Assembly (NCBI RefSeq): GCF_905171765.1
Contig: NC_053397.1
Location: 117,796,378-117,860,377 of the forward strand
From: Bufo bufo
Lineage: Eukaryota; Chordata; Amphibia; Anura; Bufonidae
Direction of reading: 5' to 3'
DNA length: 64,000 nucleotides
The translations under genes were made by a program, and so were the position numbers. Below are positions 44,016 to 54,030 of the stretch, one piece after another (the first letter of the stretch is position 1; every line of letters starts with the position of its first letter). The notes under the pieces are model-generated. The model searched no databases. It was not told the DNA's origin and worked only from the letters and a program-made list of their open reading frames with translations.

Positions 44016-45441
44016 ATTTAGATCCCACGGGGGAACCCTGGGCGCATTTAGAGGAGTAATTCTATCTACTGCCTTAAAGAACCTTATCACCCAGGGGTCA
44101 ATGGCAAAATTTAAACCAAAGAGGGCTGACGGTGCCAAAACCTGAACTATAAGAGTGTTCTTTGCTAACCCCAGAGACAAACCCTTCTGGAGAAACTCCA
44201 GGGTCTAAATGACCGAAGTCCCAGAGGGCAAAGAATCTGCCTTGATCCTTGAAAATTCTAAAAAAAATCCACACCCTAGCATAAATGGAAACAGTCACAG
44301 CTTTCCTACTTTTTAGTAAGGTGGATACTAGGTTTTCCAAAAACCCCTAATCAATAATGACCTCCCAAATTCCAGGCCATAAGATGCAGACCCCTGACAT
44401 TTGGATGCACCGCCCTCATACAAATTCGTCCAAATAAGGTAGGAATAGAATGTTCTCTTTCCTTATAAATGAGGCTACTTATGCTATCAGCTTCGTAAAT
44501 ATTCTGGAGGCCATAGAAAGGCCAAACAGAGGCGCCTGAAACTGAAGGTGGCGAGTACTTCCCTCAACAGTCACTACAGCTCTGAAGAACTGCTGATGCA
44601 AAGGGTGTATGGGCACGTGATCATACGTGTCTTTGAGATCTAAGACTGCCATAAAACAATTGGGATACAATAGATGAACTGCTGATTTTACTGTCTCCAT
44701 CTTGAATTTTCTTAAAAGATGATACTTGTTCAGTTGCTTTAGATTTATAATCGTGCGGAAAGAGTTGTTTGGTTTCTTTACAAGAAATAGAGGAGAGTAG
44801 AATCCCTTTCCCTCTTCTGCCACTGGAACTGGAATCAGAACCTCCTTCCCTGATAGCTCTAAGACTTCTACTTCCATAGCAGACTTTCCTAGAAATGAAC
44901 CCTGAGCCTTTGTGACCATAAATCTCTGAGGGGGTCTTGAAAGAAAATCTAAACGTAAAACCTGTCTTATGAGCCCCTGGACCCATTTTCCTGCTACTTT
45001 TGACCAGGCGGGATGAAAGAACCTCAGTCTCCCTCCCACACCACCCGTGGCGTCATTGCTGAGGTGGTTTCTTAGGCTGGGAAGAGGAACCTCCAAATAG
45101 GAAGCCTTTACCTCCAAAACCTTTTCATCTAAAACTTTGGTTTCTGTCACTATTCTGACCTCTTCCCCGAACTCTGGATGAGGAACGAAAGGCATGTCTG
45201 GATCTTGAAAAAGAAGTTGAAGAATAACCTGGAGAAAGCCCAGGAAACTTATTTTTCCTATCCGCAGCTTTCTCCAAAAGGGAATCTAAATCAGGCCCGA
45301 ACAAAAATTATCAAGGAATACTGCACAGTCTTTGTTTTGAATACAAATCACCCCTACAGCGGACCACTCTTAGGCATCTGGGGTATCCCTTGCCCCTTAG
45401 GAGGTTTTTATGAAATATGTCCCTCTTATAGAGCAAGTAGT
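44016..45441 (-). pseudogene. DIRS reverse transcriptase / RNase H region
   Basis: The open frame 45195-44479 encodes the RT start: GGRLRFFHPAWSKV, WVQGLIRQVLRLDFL, then GFYSPLFLVKKPNNSFRTII, LKQLNKYHLLRKFKMET, AVLDLKDTYDHVPIHP (catalytic Asp region) and FGLSMASRIFTKLIA. A stop follows at 44479. The downstream YLDD-equivalent is readable only after a frameshift as YLDEFV near 44410. Shifted frames continue through the RNase H region to VPPWDLNL at the gypsy junction (about 44016). It would copy the element RNA. Pseudogenised by stops, frameshifts and an altered catalytic box. Confidence 0.75.
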
Positions 45442-46281
45442 CATGACGCCAGTTGCAGTTGAGCAATGAGGACATGGAGTCCCCTTTGTAGATGGTAGTG
45501 TTGGTATCCAGATGTAGGATTGCCAGAGTGGTGTAGAGTGGCCTACAATCTCTCTAAAGGTGTTGTATGCACGCGTCACAGTGTTCCTACCTGGATATCC
45601 TTGGATCCCAGACGTGGTGGTCAGAAGCAGTACAAAAAGGGGTTGTTGAACTTGGGTAGTGAATAAGTAGAATAAATGGAGTCCAGACTTTGTATTAATG
45701 TTGAACACAACTTTACTTGAATAAATGGTAATCAAAACAGTTTCCAGACTTTAACTTGGTCATCATCAGATATTGGCTTAAGTTCTGGCAGGCAAACACT
45801 TCTGCAACAATTTTTAGCTTTGCTATGCTGTAGCAACTCAGCTCTGCTATGTTAGCTGGGTTAAATAAGAACTTTCCTCCTCTGCTGGAACTTTTCTTAG
45901 CTGTAATCTGTCTTTTACTTTAATCCTAGGAACTTCTTCTTGGCTTCAAGCTCACTTTGCTTGGTTATAGGCAATGCAAGCCCAGGAAAGGACATGCAAC
46001 CATGTAGACTTCACAGGCAGGGCCTGCAGGCCCAGCAGAGTACGCAGTGCTCTGCTGGCCGACACACAGCCTCCCCTTACCGGGGCTACTCTCAACTAAC
46101 TCACTCTAGCTGAACACCTCCCTCTCTAGAGAGGGCTGGAATGGAACAGAGAGGTTCCACTCCAAGGAAACTAGGTCTGCACAGATTGCCGCCACCTGCT
46201 GGTGAACCAGGCACATTACACTTTAACAGTTACAAAATCAAGAAATACATACACACATTGCAGGAAATGGCAATAAATATA

Positions 46282-47131
46282 CACTCACCTAAAGAATTAT
46301 TAGGAACACCTGTTCTATTTCTCATTAATGCAATTATCTAGTCAACCAATCACATGGCAGTTGCTTCAATGCATTTAGGGGTGTGGTCCTGGTCAAGACA
46401 ATCTCCTGAACTCCAAACTGAATGTCAGAATGGGAAAGAAAGGTGATTTAAGCAATTTTGAGCGTGGCATGGTTGTTGGTGCCAGACGGGCCGGTCTGAG
46501 TATTTCACAATCTGCTCAGTTACTGGATTTTCACGCACAACCATTTCTAGGGTTTACAAAGAATGGTGTGAAAAGGGAAAAACATCCAGTATGCGGCAGT
46601 CCTGTGGGCAAAAATGCCTTGTGGATGCTAGAGGTCAGAGGAGAATGGGCCGACTGATTCAAGCTGATAGAAGAGTAATGTTGCCTGGTCTGATGAGTCT
46701 CGATTTCTGTTGAGACATTCAAATGGTAGAGTCCGAATTTGGCGTAAACAGAATGAGAACATGTATCCATCTTCTGATGGCTACTTCCAGCAGGATAATG
46801 CACCATGTCACAAAGCTCGAATCATTTCAAATTGGTTTCTTGAACATGACAATGAGTTCACTGTACTAAAATGGCCCCCACAGTCACCAGATCTCAACCC
46901 AATAGAGCATCTTTGGGATGTGGTGGAACGGGAGCTTCGTGCCCTGGATGTGCATCCCTCAAATCTCCATCAATTGCAAGATGCTATCCTATCAATATGG
47001 GCCAACATTTCTAAAGAATGCTATCAGCACCTTGTTGAATCAATGCAACGTAGAATTAAGGCAGTTCTGAAAGCAAAAGGGGGTCCAACACCGTATTAGT
47101 ATGGTGTTCCTAATAATTCTTTAGGTGAGTG
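46282..47131 (+). mobile_element. Tc1/mariner DD36E copy, internally deleted
   Basis: The terminal repeat CACTCACCTAAAGAATTATT is inverted at the right end (about 47103-47131), with TA on the left (46280-46281) and TTA on the right. The transposase reading matches the copy at 58676, but a base is missing near 46526 (ttactggattttc instead of ttactgggattttc). A further 200 bp or so is absent after agaagagtaatg at about 46680. The C-terminal part 46710-47099 is open (YFQQDNAPCHKAR to KAKGGPTPY). The copy cannot encode an active enzyme. Confidence 0.85.
46430..47099 (+). pseudogene. Tc1/mariner DD36E transposase, deleted and frameshifted
   Basis: The N-terminal helix-turn-helix region begins MGKKGDLSNFERGMVVG (46430) and shifts frame near 46526. 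The first catalytic Asp region survives as WSDESRF near 46690. The second Asp (QQDNAPCH) and Glu (PIEHLWD) are present in the open C-terminal frame, 36 residues apart. The block between the first and second Asp is shortened exactly as in the 58676 copy. The C-terminus is complete here. Confidence 0.8.
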
Positions 47132-47210
47132 TTAATGAGATGACACTTGATGCACCAACCAAGATAGTGGGGGTACAAAAGAGGTGGTAATGACACTCTG
47201 GGGTATTACA

Positions 47211-48130
47211 CCCACTTTCCAATTTTTAACCAGAGTGATCTGCAAGCTGAATTAGAAAGGGAGGATGCTTGTGCCACCAGTTTGACCGAATCCACTGAAG
47301 CATTTGTTATAAAATCAGCCGCCCTCTGTAAGGTGGGCAAGGAGGCTAAAATTTGATCTCTAGGACACTTTTCCCTAATCTGACATTCTAATCATTCCAA
47401 CTAGATAATCATGGATCTGGCCAGAACAGTGGTCGCAACATTCGGTCTAAACGCGGAAGCTGCTGCTTCCCATGTGTTCTTGAGACAGGAATCTACTTTT
47501 TTATCGAATGGGTCCCTTGGAAACCCCATATCTTCGAGCGGTAAGGAAGACTTTTTAGAAATCTTTGATATAGCTAAGTAAATTTTTTGGTGCTTTATCC
47601 CAAGAAGAAGAGGCATCTTCTTCAAAGGGATACTTTCGCTTAAAACTTTTGAGATAAAAACCTTATCATTTTTCTCCCACTCTATTTATGAGGGCCAATA
47701 CACTTTTATGCAATGGGAAACATCTATGTCTCCTTTCCTGAAGTCCCTCAAACATTGAATCGACTACAGATTTATCATCTTTAACATCTTCTAAATCCAG
47801 ATTAGAATGAATAGCTTTCAATAATTTGTCAGTATCTTCCACAGGAAATAAAGCTCTACCCCCCCATATTATCTTCAGAGGATGAGGAAAAATGTAGAAT
47901 CCATGTCTGATAATTAGCTTTCTGCAGATCTTGTCTGACGTTTACAGGATCTCAAGGAACTTTTTACCTCTGACCTAATGTGTTTTTATATTCTTTAGAA
48001 AACGTGGGGATTTCTCCGCTACTGTCTTGTCTATACATTGTTGGCAAAGCTTCTTAGAATATGAGGAAGATAACGCAAATTCTTTATTCTTTCTTTTAGG
48101 CCTTCTTTCTTCTTAGGCCTTGTCTAAAAT
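47211..48130 (-). pseudogene. DIRS Gag-like ORF1
   Basis: The minus-strand frame 47625-47401 reads LPLEDMGFPRDPFDKKVD, CLKNTWEAAASAFRPNVATT and VLARSMII, a typical DIRS ORF1 block. Upstream pieces in other frames include SSEDNMGGRALFPVEDTD (about 47890-47840) and RRHRCFPLHKSVLALI (about 47740-47690). A C-terminal piece (LPTLQRAADFITNASV) lies near 47340-47290. The protein is cut at 47211 by the LTR insertion. At least four frameshifts or stops. Confidence 0.6.
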
Positions 48131-48974
48131 AAAGAAATCACAAAATATCAACACAGTATCATTTGTTGGGCACTTACCCATTCATTCCAAAACAAAAAAC
48201 GGTACCTAAACAAGGCTCTCCCCTTCTACCAGATCAGGCCTCTTTTCCTCCTCCACTGCATCTAGTCAGGATTATCTTATAATGCAAAGAAGAGCAGATC
48301 AGGGGGATTAGGATTCGTCTCCAACCCTCACATAGTGGACCCAGGAAACAGAGGAGGATAAAGATATCATATATATATTATACAATATAGGCAAGCAGGA
48401 GTACCAGCTGTCTCAGAATCTTAGTGAGTGCAGACACATCCACCGGCCACCATGTGCTTTTTTAAAATACTGCTCCTGCCCCCTACCTCCGGAAGGACTG
48501 TGAGTCCTGGAACGCACGTCCCGCTTCTTCCTCAAACCAGAAGTGCCTCATGTGGAACGCACGCTCCGTTGGAAGTGGCGTCCACCAGAATAATCGCCCG
48601 TGCTTCCTCTCCTGTTTGGACCACACGCTGAGGGGAGGCTCCAGAAGACATGCTTCTCCATGGATCTGGGCCGGATGTGGTGGAACGCAACACCCCCCTG
48701 GGGCTGCTTCCATTGTTCATCTGAACTCCGGACATCATGTGGCCTCACTTCCCTGGAGGAGCCCATGCACCTGCTGCAAGAACCAAATGGAAGCCCCGGA
48801 CAACCACTGGCTCCTAGGGTCCTGCCAGCCCATCATCTGGGTGATAGACCCCAGGTATACTACCACCTAGACCTCCAGAACATATCTGGGACTTCCAGAC
48901 TAGCGGTACTAACCTGAAAATAAAACTGCAGGTCTCCCACTCCAGGGACAGGAAACCACTGAGGTGGGTGTCCC
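48131..48974. other. DIRS 5' region (minus-strand element)
   Basis: Lies between the DIRS terminal repeat and Gag. It contains two near-repeats of ggaacgcac around 48510 and 48558. The open frames seen here on both strands have no recognisable domain. Confidence 0.35.
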
Positions 48975-49139
48975 TGGGGGCGGATCCTCTCTCTCTGTGG
49001 TGCTGTCGTGGGGGAAGGAAAAATAATTGCTACCTAAGTAATTCCTCCTTGATTCTGTTCTATTCATTATCGTCAGCACATTCCTGATTACACAGGTAGA
49101 TGTGCTGTCACTGGATGCTCTCTGCAGGTAATCAGCACC

Positions 49140-49837
49140 GCTGATAACTCTTCCCAAGTTCCACAGTAACCATCAGGCATGCTATGTGGGGGTTTATCCC
49201 ACTGTCTTGCTGGCAGGCATACTCCATTGTGGGCTGTGCTGCCAGTGTCCTGCTTCTTAGTAACTGCCCGGGCTCCTGGAGCACCGATCAATCAGGGGAG
49301 AATTCAGGATTCAGCATCATGACATCATAGGTCATGTGGATGGATGCCCCACGTGATCTGTAAAGCACTCCATTTAAATAGGCAAATGCTGGCTACAGTT
49401 TCCTGTGATGAATGTATTTTTCATACCCTGCTATATTGTATTTTTGACCTCTGGACTTTTGGTCCTCAGCGTGTTCTGACTATTACACCTTGCCTGACAA
49501 TTTGGACTTGACTAGACTTCCTGGTTTTGACTTCCTTGCTTGGTACGTATCTGTTTTCCGTTTTCTGATTTGGCTTTTGACTGGATTCTCCTGCTATTGA
49601 TGACTGCTATATTCAGTGTGGTTGTTTTCTCATTCTGGTTTTCCGACCCACCTAGTCGGTTATCTGATTTCTGTACGTTTATTATTTTGTACTTGCATTT
49701 TTCCCTGTAGGCCCCTATACTTAGTAAGGAAGGGACCACCGTCCAGTTGTGGGCCATCATCTCGGGGTGAACATACAAGCAGATAGGTACATTGGTCCAG
49801 GCAGTTCAGGGCCTCACTGATCCCTATCACGACATGT
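49140..49837 (+). repeat. Gypsy-type LTR fragment
   Basis: It resembles the LTR at 60390-61083 in layout. A TATA-like atttaaataggcaaatgct is followed by ggctacag (49370-49400), like ataaatacaggcagcctgct there. Near the end, gggaccaccgtccagttgtg matches gggattgccgtccagttgtc. The end tatcacgaca fits an LTR terminus. The left edge is uncertain; no coding sequence remains. It interrupts the outer MITE. Confidence 0.45.
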
Positions 49838-50014
49838 GCTGCTGATAATTGCACCTTTTATCCTGATGAAAGATGCCCATCAGCTGACAAACTAGCTCTT
49901 TGCTCATTGATTGGCTTATTAACTGCTTGATTATACGGCCAATTATTAGTAATGAGCATTCGTATGAACACTTGTTCCTGATAATTGGTCCAAAAATTGT
50001 GCAGTGTAATAGGG

Positions 50015-50972
50015 TTTTTATTAATGATTTATTTTTTCACAAGACTTTGTTCATCATTATATCAAACATTATTTTTTTCCAATTTACAGAAAAACAGACA
50101 AAAGGGATAGATACTTCTTATTTCTAGTGATAGAATGGAAGAGTCCATGAGTAAACTTCTGGCCAATAAAGGTAAGAAACAAGATAATGTTTTAGTGTTG
50201 GAAGTCAAAAAAGTTATTGGTATTTCTACAGCATGGTACCATGGTGTGAATAAAAATGACCTTGTATTATCTGGGACAGATTACATTTTATTGTGTTTCC
50301 ATGTAACACGTTGTTTTATGCTGTACCTATAAAAGTGTTTTATTTCTGTTAACTACCATTAAATGTAGTTCACCATTTCTTGATAAGTTGTGTTTTGAGC
50401 CTGTTGGCCCAGAGCAAAATTACACCTGTGTTTTTATTTTTTATTTCTAAGACTACCACAATTGTTTTAGTTCTTCTATTGGGATGAATTATCTAAAATT
50501 GAAATTTTAGCACATTTACAGGGAATGCCCAAGTTTTTTTACACAACCCTTTCATCTGTGATTATTTAGCCTTCATATTTTATTGCCAATTGTTTTACAC
50601 ATAAATTGATTTTTTTATATATATATGAGCACAGCCAGGCGAAGATCACAAGATGTTTTAGCTAGGGACAACACAAAGGTCAGTTTAGTTAGTGTACTGT
50701 GTGTTACTTTGCTGCAGCCATCCATTAATATCCATCCTTTGTTTCTAATGTGTATGAACCAACTAGCAGCCCAATATTTAAAAAAATCATATGTACTGGC
50801 TGGTCATTTTTTTTTTTTAACACTGTCCAGTTGTAAATTTATTTTCAAAAAACCTGTTGAAAAGTTTCTTCAGTTAAGTGTACTAAACCTGACTGGATAT
50901 ATTTAGCATCACCATCAGCGTGTCAGACTCCAATTACACAAGTAAAAAAAGAAAAAACTGCCAAAGTTTCCA
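50015..50972. other. Unassigned AT-rich sequence
   Basis: Short frames only (75-93 residues, no domain). No terminal repeats or arrays recognised. Confidence 0.35.
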
Positions 50973-51890
50973 TTAACCCCTTAGTGACCACTCATACGTG
51001 TTTTTACGGCGGTCACTAAGGGGCCTTAGGATGGAGCGCCGCCTTTTTACGGCGGCACTTAAGCCCAAGTTAGCGATAAAATCAATCGCTGTAGCTCTGT
51101 GCCCGCAGCTACCGGAGGTAGCTGAGGGCTCGGGGCAGTGATCAGAGACCGTGACAAGCGGTCTCTGATCACGTGTTTGCCGTGATACACTTTATCATGG
51201 CGATCATACATGAGAGGAGGGAGAAAGTTTCCGGTGCAGCGATCGGGTCCCCCAGCGCTTATGGCCCTAAGCTGGGTCCCGATCCTCACCCCCCACCCCC
51301 CTTACCCTCAAGAAAGATGGCGGCGGCGGCCCGGCGCATGCGCAGACTGAAAGCCGGCCGCCGCCGCTCACCGCCGCTCACAGTAAGGTCTCTCTCCTCT
51401 GGAGAGCAGAAAAAAGTTCAAATTGTGCCCCGATCGGGTCCCCCAGCACCCCGATCGGGGCAATATGGCCCTCAGATATGTTTAAATAAAGGGTGCACCC
51501 CCACATCTAATTATTTTTTAAAAAATGGCGCAGACATGCGCACTGGTTACTGTGCTGAAGATCTGCCTTCAGCACAGTAACCATCAGGGACCAATAATAA
51601 TGTGCTCTGTAGGAAAAATATGTCTTTAAATTAATACTTTTGTGTAAAAAAATGAAAAAAACTATTTTTTCACCTTCCTGGCATTAATTTCTTTAACAAA
51701 CTAGTGGGTCAAAAAACTCATTAGACCCATAGATAAATACGTTAAGGGACCTAGTTTTTTAAAATGTGTTCACTTTTGGGGGGTTCTATTATTCTGACAC
51801 TTATAAGCCTCTGCAAACTTGGCTTGTTGCAGGAAAAAATATGTACTTCAAAAAATTAAAAATTTATGTTAAAATGTTAAGTCTCCTAAA

Positions 51891-52076
51891 TAGTGTTGAG
51901 CGAACTTGTGTTTTAAGTTCGGCGTCTAAAGTTTCGAGTTCGAGTTATCGAAGAATCGCGTTATAGATTCCGCTACCACGGACCATAATGGAATTTAGAA
52001 TCCATAACGCGATTCTTCGCTAACCCGAACCCGAACTTTAGACGCCAAACTTAAAACACAAGTTCGCTCAACACTA
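51891..52076. mobile_element. hAT MITE, 186 bp
   Basis: TAGTGTTGAGCGAAC and GTTCGCTCAACACTA are perfect inverted ends. CTCCTAAA flanks both sides exactly (51883-51890, 52077-52084). The whole element folds into one hairpin. Same family as 14176-14360. Confidence 0.9.
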
Positions 52077-52287
52077 CTCCTAAATAAAAATAAAAAAAGT
52101 AAAAAATTGCCAAAATAAAGTAAAGATGTGGAAATATATTTCTGCTAAAAATTTTGAATAGTATTTAGCATGTATGTGAAATATTGCAGTTGAAAATAGG
52201 AAAATGTGCCAATTTTTACAAATTTTCATAAATTTTCACTTTTTTAATAAAGATACGCATCTTTTATTGGTAGAATTTTACCACCTA

Positions 52288-53118
52288 CCGTATATGCCGG
52301 CGTATAAAAGACGACTGGGCGTATAAGACGACCCCCAACTTTTACACTGAAAATATAGAGTTTGGGATATACTCGCCGTATAAGACTACTCCCTGCCAGG
52401 CTTCCTGCTCTGCTACATTGCTGCAAGCATCCTGTACACACACAGTTCTGCTACATTGCTGCAAGCACCCTGTACACACACAGCTCTGCTACATTGCTGC
52501 AAGCACCCTGTACACACACAGCTCTGCTACATTGCTGCAAGCACCCTGTACACACACAGCTCTGCTACATTGCTGCAAGCACCCTGTACACACACAGCTC
52601 TGCTACATTGCTGCAAGCACACTGTACACACACAGCTCTGCTACATGCAATACTATACCACCCCCCTGGACGGACTTGTCAGGAGACAGGGAGCCGCAGA
52701 GCAGGAAGCCTGGCAGGGACTCGGTGACAGTCTGTGACTCATTCGATTCTTTTAACTAATAAACTCAGACGATTCTCTTAGTCCCTGCGACTCCTCCCCC
52801 TGTGCTGTGAGTCAGTGCTGGACTGCTGGCTGCCTCTGATTGGTTGGACGGCAGGGAGGGGCGGGGCTAGCTTCCACTGTCGGCTCCTATTACACTGCCT
52901 GCTGCCGCCCGGCCTGCTACTGAGGTTGTGAGTACAGAGAGGGACAGGGAGAGGATCGCATAGGAATATTACTATTACAGTGAGCGGGGCCCGGTGTTAT
53001 GTTATTCTGGGGCGTCCTGGCACTGCAGCGCCCGCCATACCCGGCGTATAAGACGACCCCCCACTCTAGAAAATATTTTCTAGGGCTCAAATGTCGTCTT
53101 ATACGCCGGTATATACGG
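52288..53118. mobile_element. TA-flanked element with CCGTATAT ends
   Basis: Inverted ends CCGTATATGCCGGCGTATAA and (reverse complement) CCGTATATACCGGCGTATAA, with TA on both sides (52286-52287, 53119-53120), as in Tc1/mariner-type insertion. Cgtataagacgaccccc recurs inside both ends. The interior contains a 38-bp minisatellite and no transposase. Confidence 0.75.
52410..52645 (+). repeat. 38-bp minisatellite, about six units
   Basis: Units of exactly 38 bp (ctacattgctgcaagcaccc followed by tgtacacacacagctctg) are contiguous with no spacers. They change little from unit to unit (one cat, one ttctg, one cacact variant). Because 38 is not a multiple of three, all three frames read the same peptide repeat (HCCKHPVHTQL); the frames are not genes. 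Confidence 0.9.
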
Positions 53119-53269
53119 TAAGTAAAGTTCAATATGTGACAAGAAAACAGTGTCAGAATTACTTTGATGTGCAAAACCGTTACAAAGTTATTCTAAGCTA
53201 AAATGACATGTCAGATTTCCAAAATTTGGCTTGGTCATTAAGGCCCAAACAGGCTTGGTCACTAAGGGG

Positions 53270-53879
53270 TTAAAGGTGTTGTCCAAGTTCAAAGCTGAAC
53301 TCAGACATAAGCTCCACTTCACTCATTTACCATGTATGTGTGGGGCATGAGAGCATTTCTAGCTCTGATGCTCCCCCTTGCATGGTGCAGGACAGGGGCT
53401 ATTTGTTTACTGCCAGTGACATACCCAGCTTTTTTTCAGTGTGCTAGGCGGAGGCTAGCTGTCACCAGGCTCACTGCTAGCAGAAGTCTCCGCCTAGAAT
53501 TCCAATGGGAAGCCTGGTACGTCACCGGTAGTAAACAAAAAGCCCTTGCTTTTTGTTGCAGACCACTTCTCAGCTAGTGAGAAGACAAGAACAGGCTATG
53601 TAGGTGAGGATAGTACTTGTATTCACTTACATAGACTGTTCTCGTCAAACCTCAAGAGACTGCGTCATGCCCAGGGAGAAAGACGCCAACTGAGAAGAAT
53701 GGAGGTCTCCTCCTCCCTGTACCAATGCTAGTAATTAGCATATCAGAACAAAGCTGGGGCTTCGTAGCGCAATGGAGGGACCAATATATTTTTTAAAAAC
53801 AACGATGGCATCTGCTCAAGGCACACTGCACTGTAAGGTATTGATTTTAGAAAAAAATCCAGTGACAGATTCTCTTTAA
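53270..53879. repeat. TTAA-bounded MITE end fragments
   Basis: TTAA at 53270-53273 is followed by AGGTGTTGTCCAAG, and agtgacagattctct ends just before TTAA at 53876-53879. The two ends are not complementary, so these are probably two different MITE remnants lying end to end. No coding sequence. Confidence 0.4.
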
Positions 53880-54030
53880 CCCCTTCAGGACCCTGCTATT
53901 TTTCACCGTAAGGACCAGGCCATTTTTTTGTCACTTTTTGTGGTAATAAATTTGGAACGTTTTTACTTATCCAAGCCATTCTGAGATTGTACTTCCTGAT
54001 AGTGGTAAATTTCAGTCAATATTTTTCATT

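Larger units (their letters stand above)
45441..47210 (-). mobile_element. LTR-type insertion in DIRS, split by a Tc1 element
   Basis: Read on the minus strand, the segment starts TGTAATACCCCAGAGTGTC (47210 downward). It ends ...CTGCAAC followed by TGGCGTCATGAC (45451-45441), resembling an LTR followed by a primer-binding site. That site resembles the TGGCATCACG of the cold-shock element. Without the Tc1 copy the LTR would be about 0.9 kb. No coding sequence belongs to it. No target duplication was found, so the insertion edges are approximate. Confidence 0.4.
33441..49045 (-). mobile_element. DIRS-type retroelement, with nested insertions
   Basis: Inverted terminal repeats share gacagcaccacagagagaga and the following ggatccgcccccaggga at the left (33479-33516), and their reverse complement at the right (about 48975-49012). 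At the left end a second inverted copy (about 33702-33752, gtgctgtcgtggggtctgg) faces the terminal repeat, as expected for a DIRS internal complementary region. Reading on the minus strand, the order is Gag (48130-47211), RT (45441-44016), tyrosine recombinase (34498 to about 33760). DIRS elements integrate by a tyrosine recombinase and make no target duplication. This copy is interrupted by a gypsy element, an LTR insertion with a Tc1 copy, and many frameshifts. Confidence 0.85.
33340..50014. mobile_element. MITE split by the DIRS insertion (outermost layer of the nest)
   Basis: The left terminus GGCCCCTATTATACTGCC (after TTA at 33337-33339) pairs with the right terminus gcagtgtaataggg (50001-50014). 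The remaining MITE pieces are 33340-33440, about 49046-49140 and about 49838-50014. They share tgatcacacaggctgatg / tgattacacag-type and cagctgataa motifs. Everything between is inserted: a DIRS element and an LTR fragment. The right flank is degraded, so the TTA duplication is only visible on the left. Confidence 0.55.
50977..53269. mobile_element. TTAA-flanked non-autonomous element, 2.3 kb
   Basis: TTAA (50973-50976) precedes CCCCTTAGTGACC, and the inverse GGTCACTAAGGGG ends at 53269 before TTAA (53270-53273). The interior has hairpins (cgccgcctttttacggcggc, agagaccgtgacaagcggtctctga) and no transposase. A TTAA target fits piggyBac or Kolobok. A hAT MITE (51891-52076) and a TA-flanked element (52288-53118) are inserted in it. 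Confidence 0.75.

Noticed and set aside
48428..48917. Overlapping frames of 67-106 residues on both strands
   Set aside because: They lie in the DIRS 5' region, conflict with each other and have no family motif.
52362..52759. Frames with HPVHTQL repeats, and a possible CRISPR-like repeat array
   Set aside because: The 38-bp units are directly contiguous with no spacers and lie inside a TA-flanked transposon in an animal genome; it is a minisatellite.
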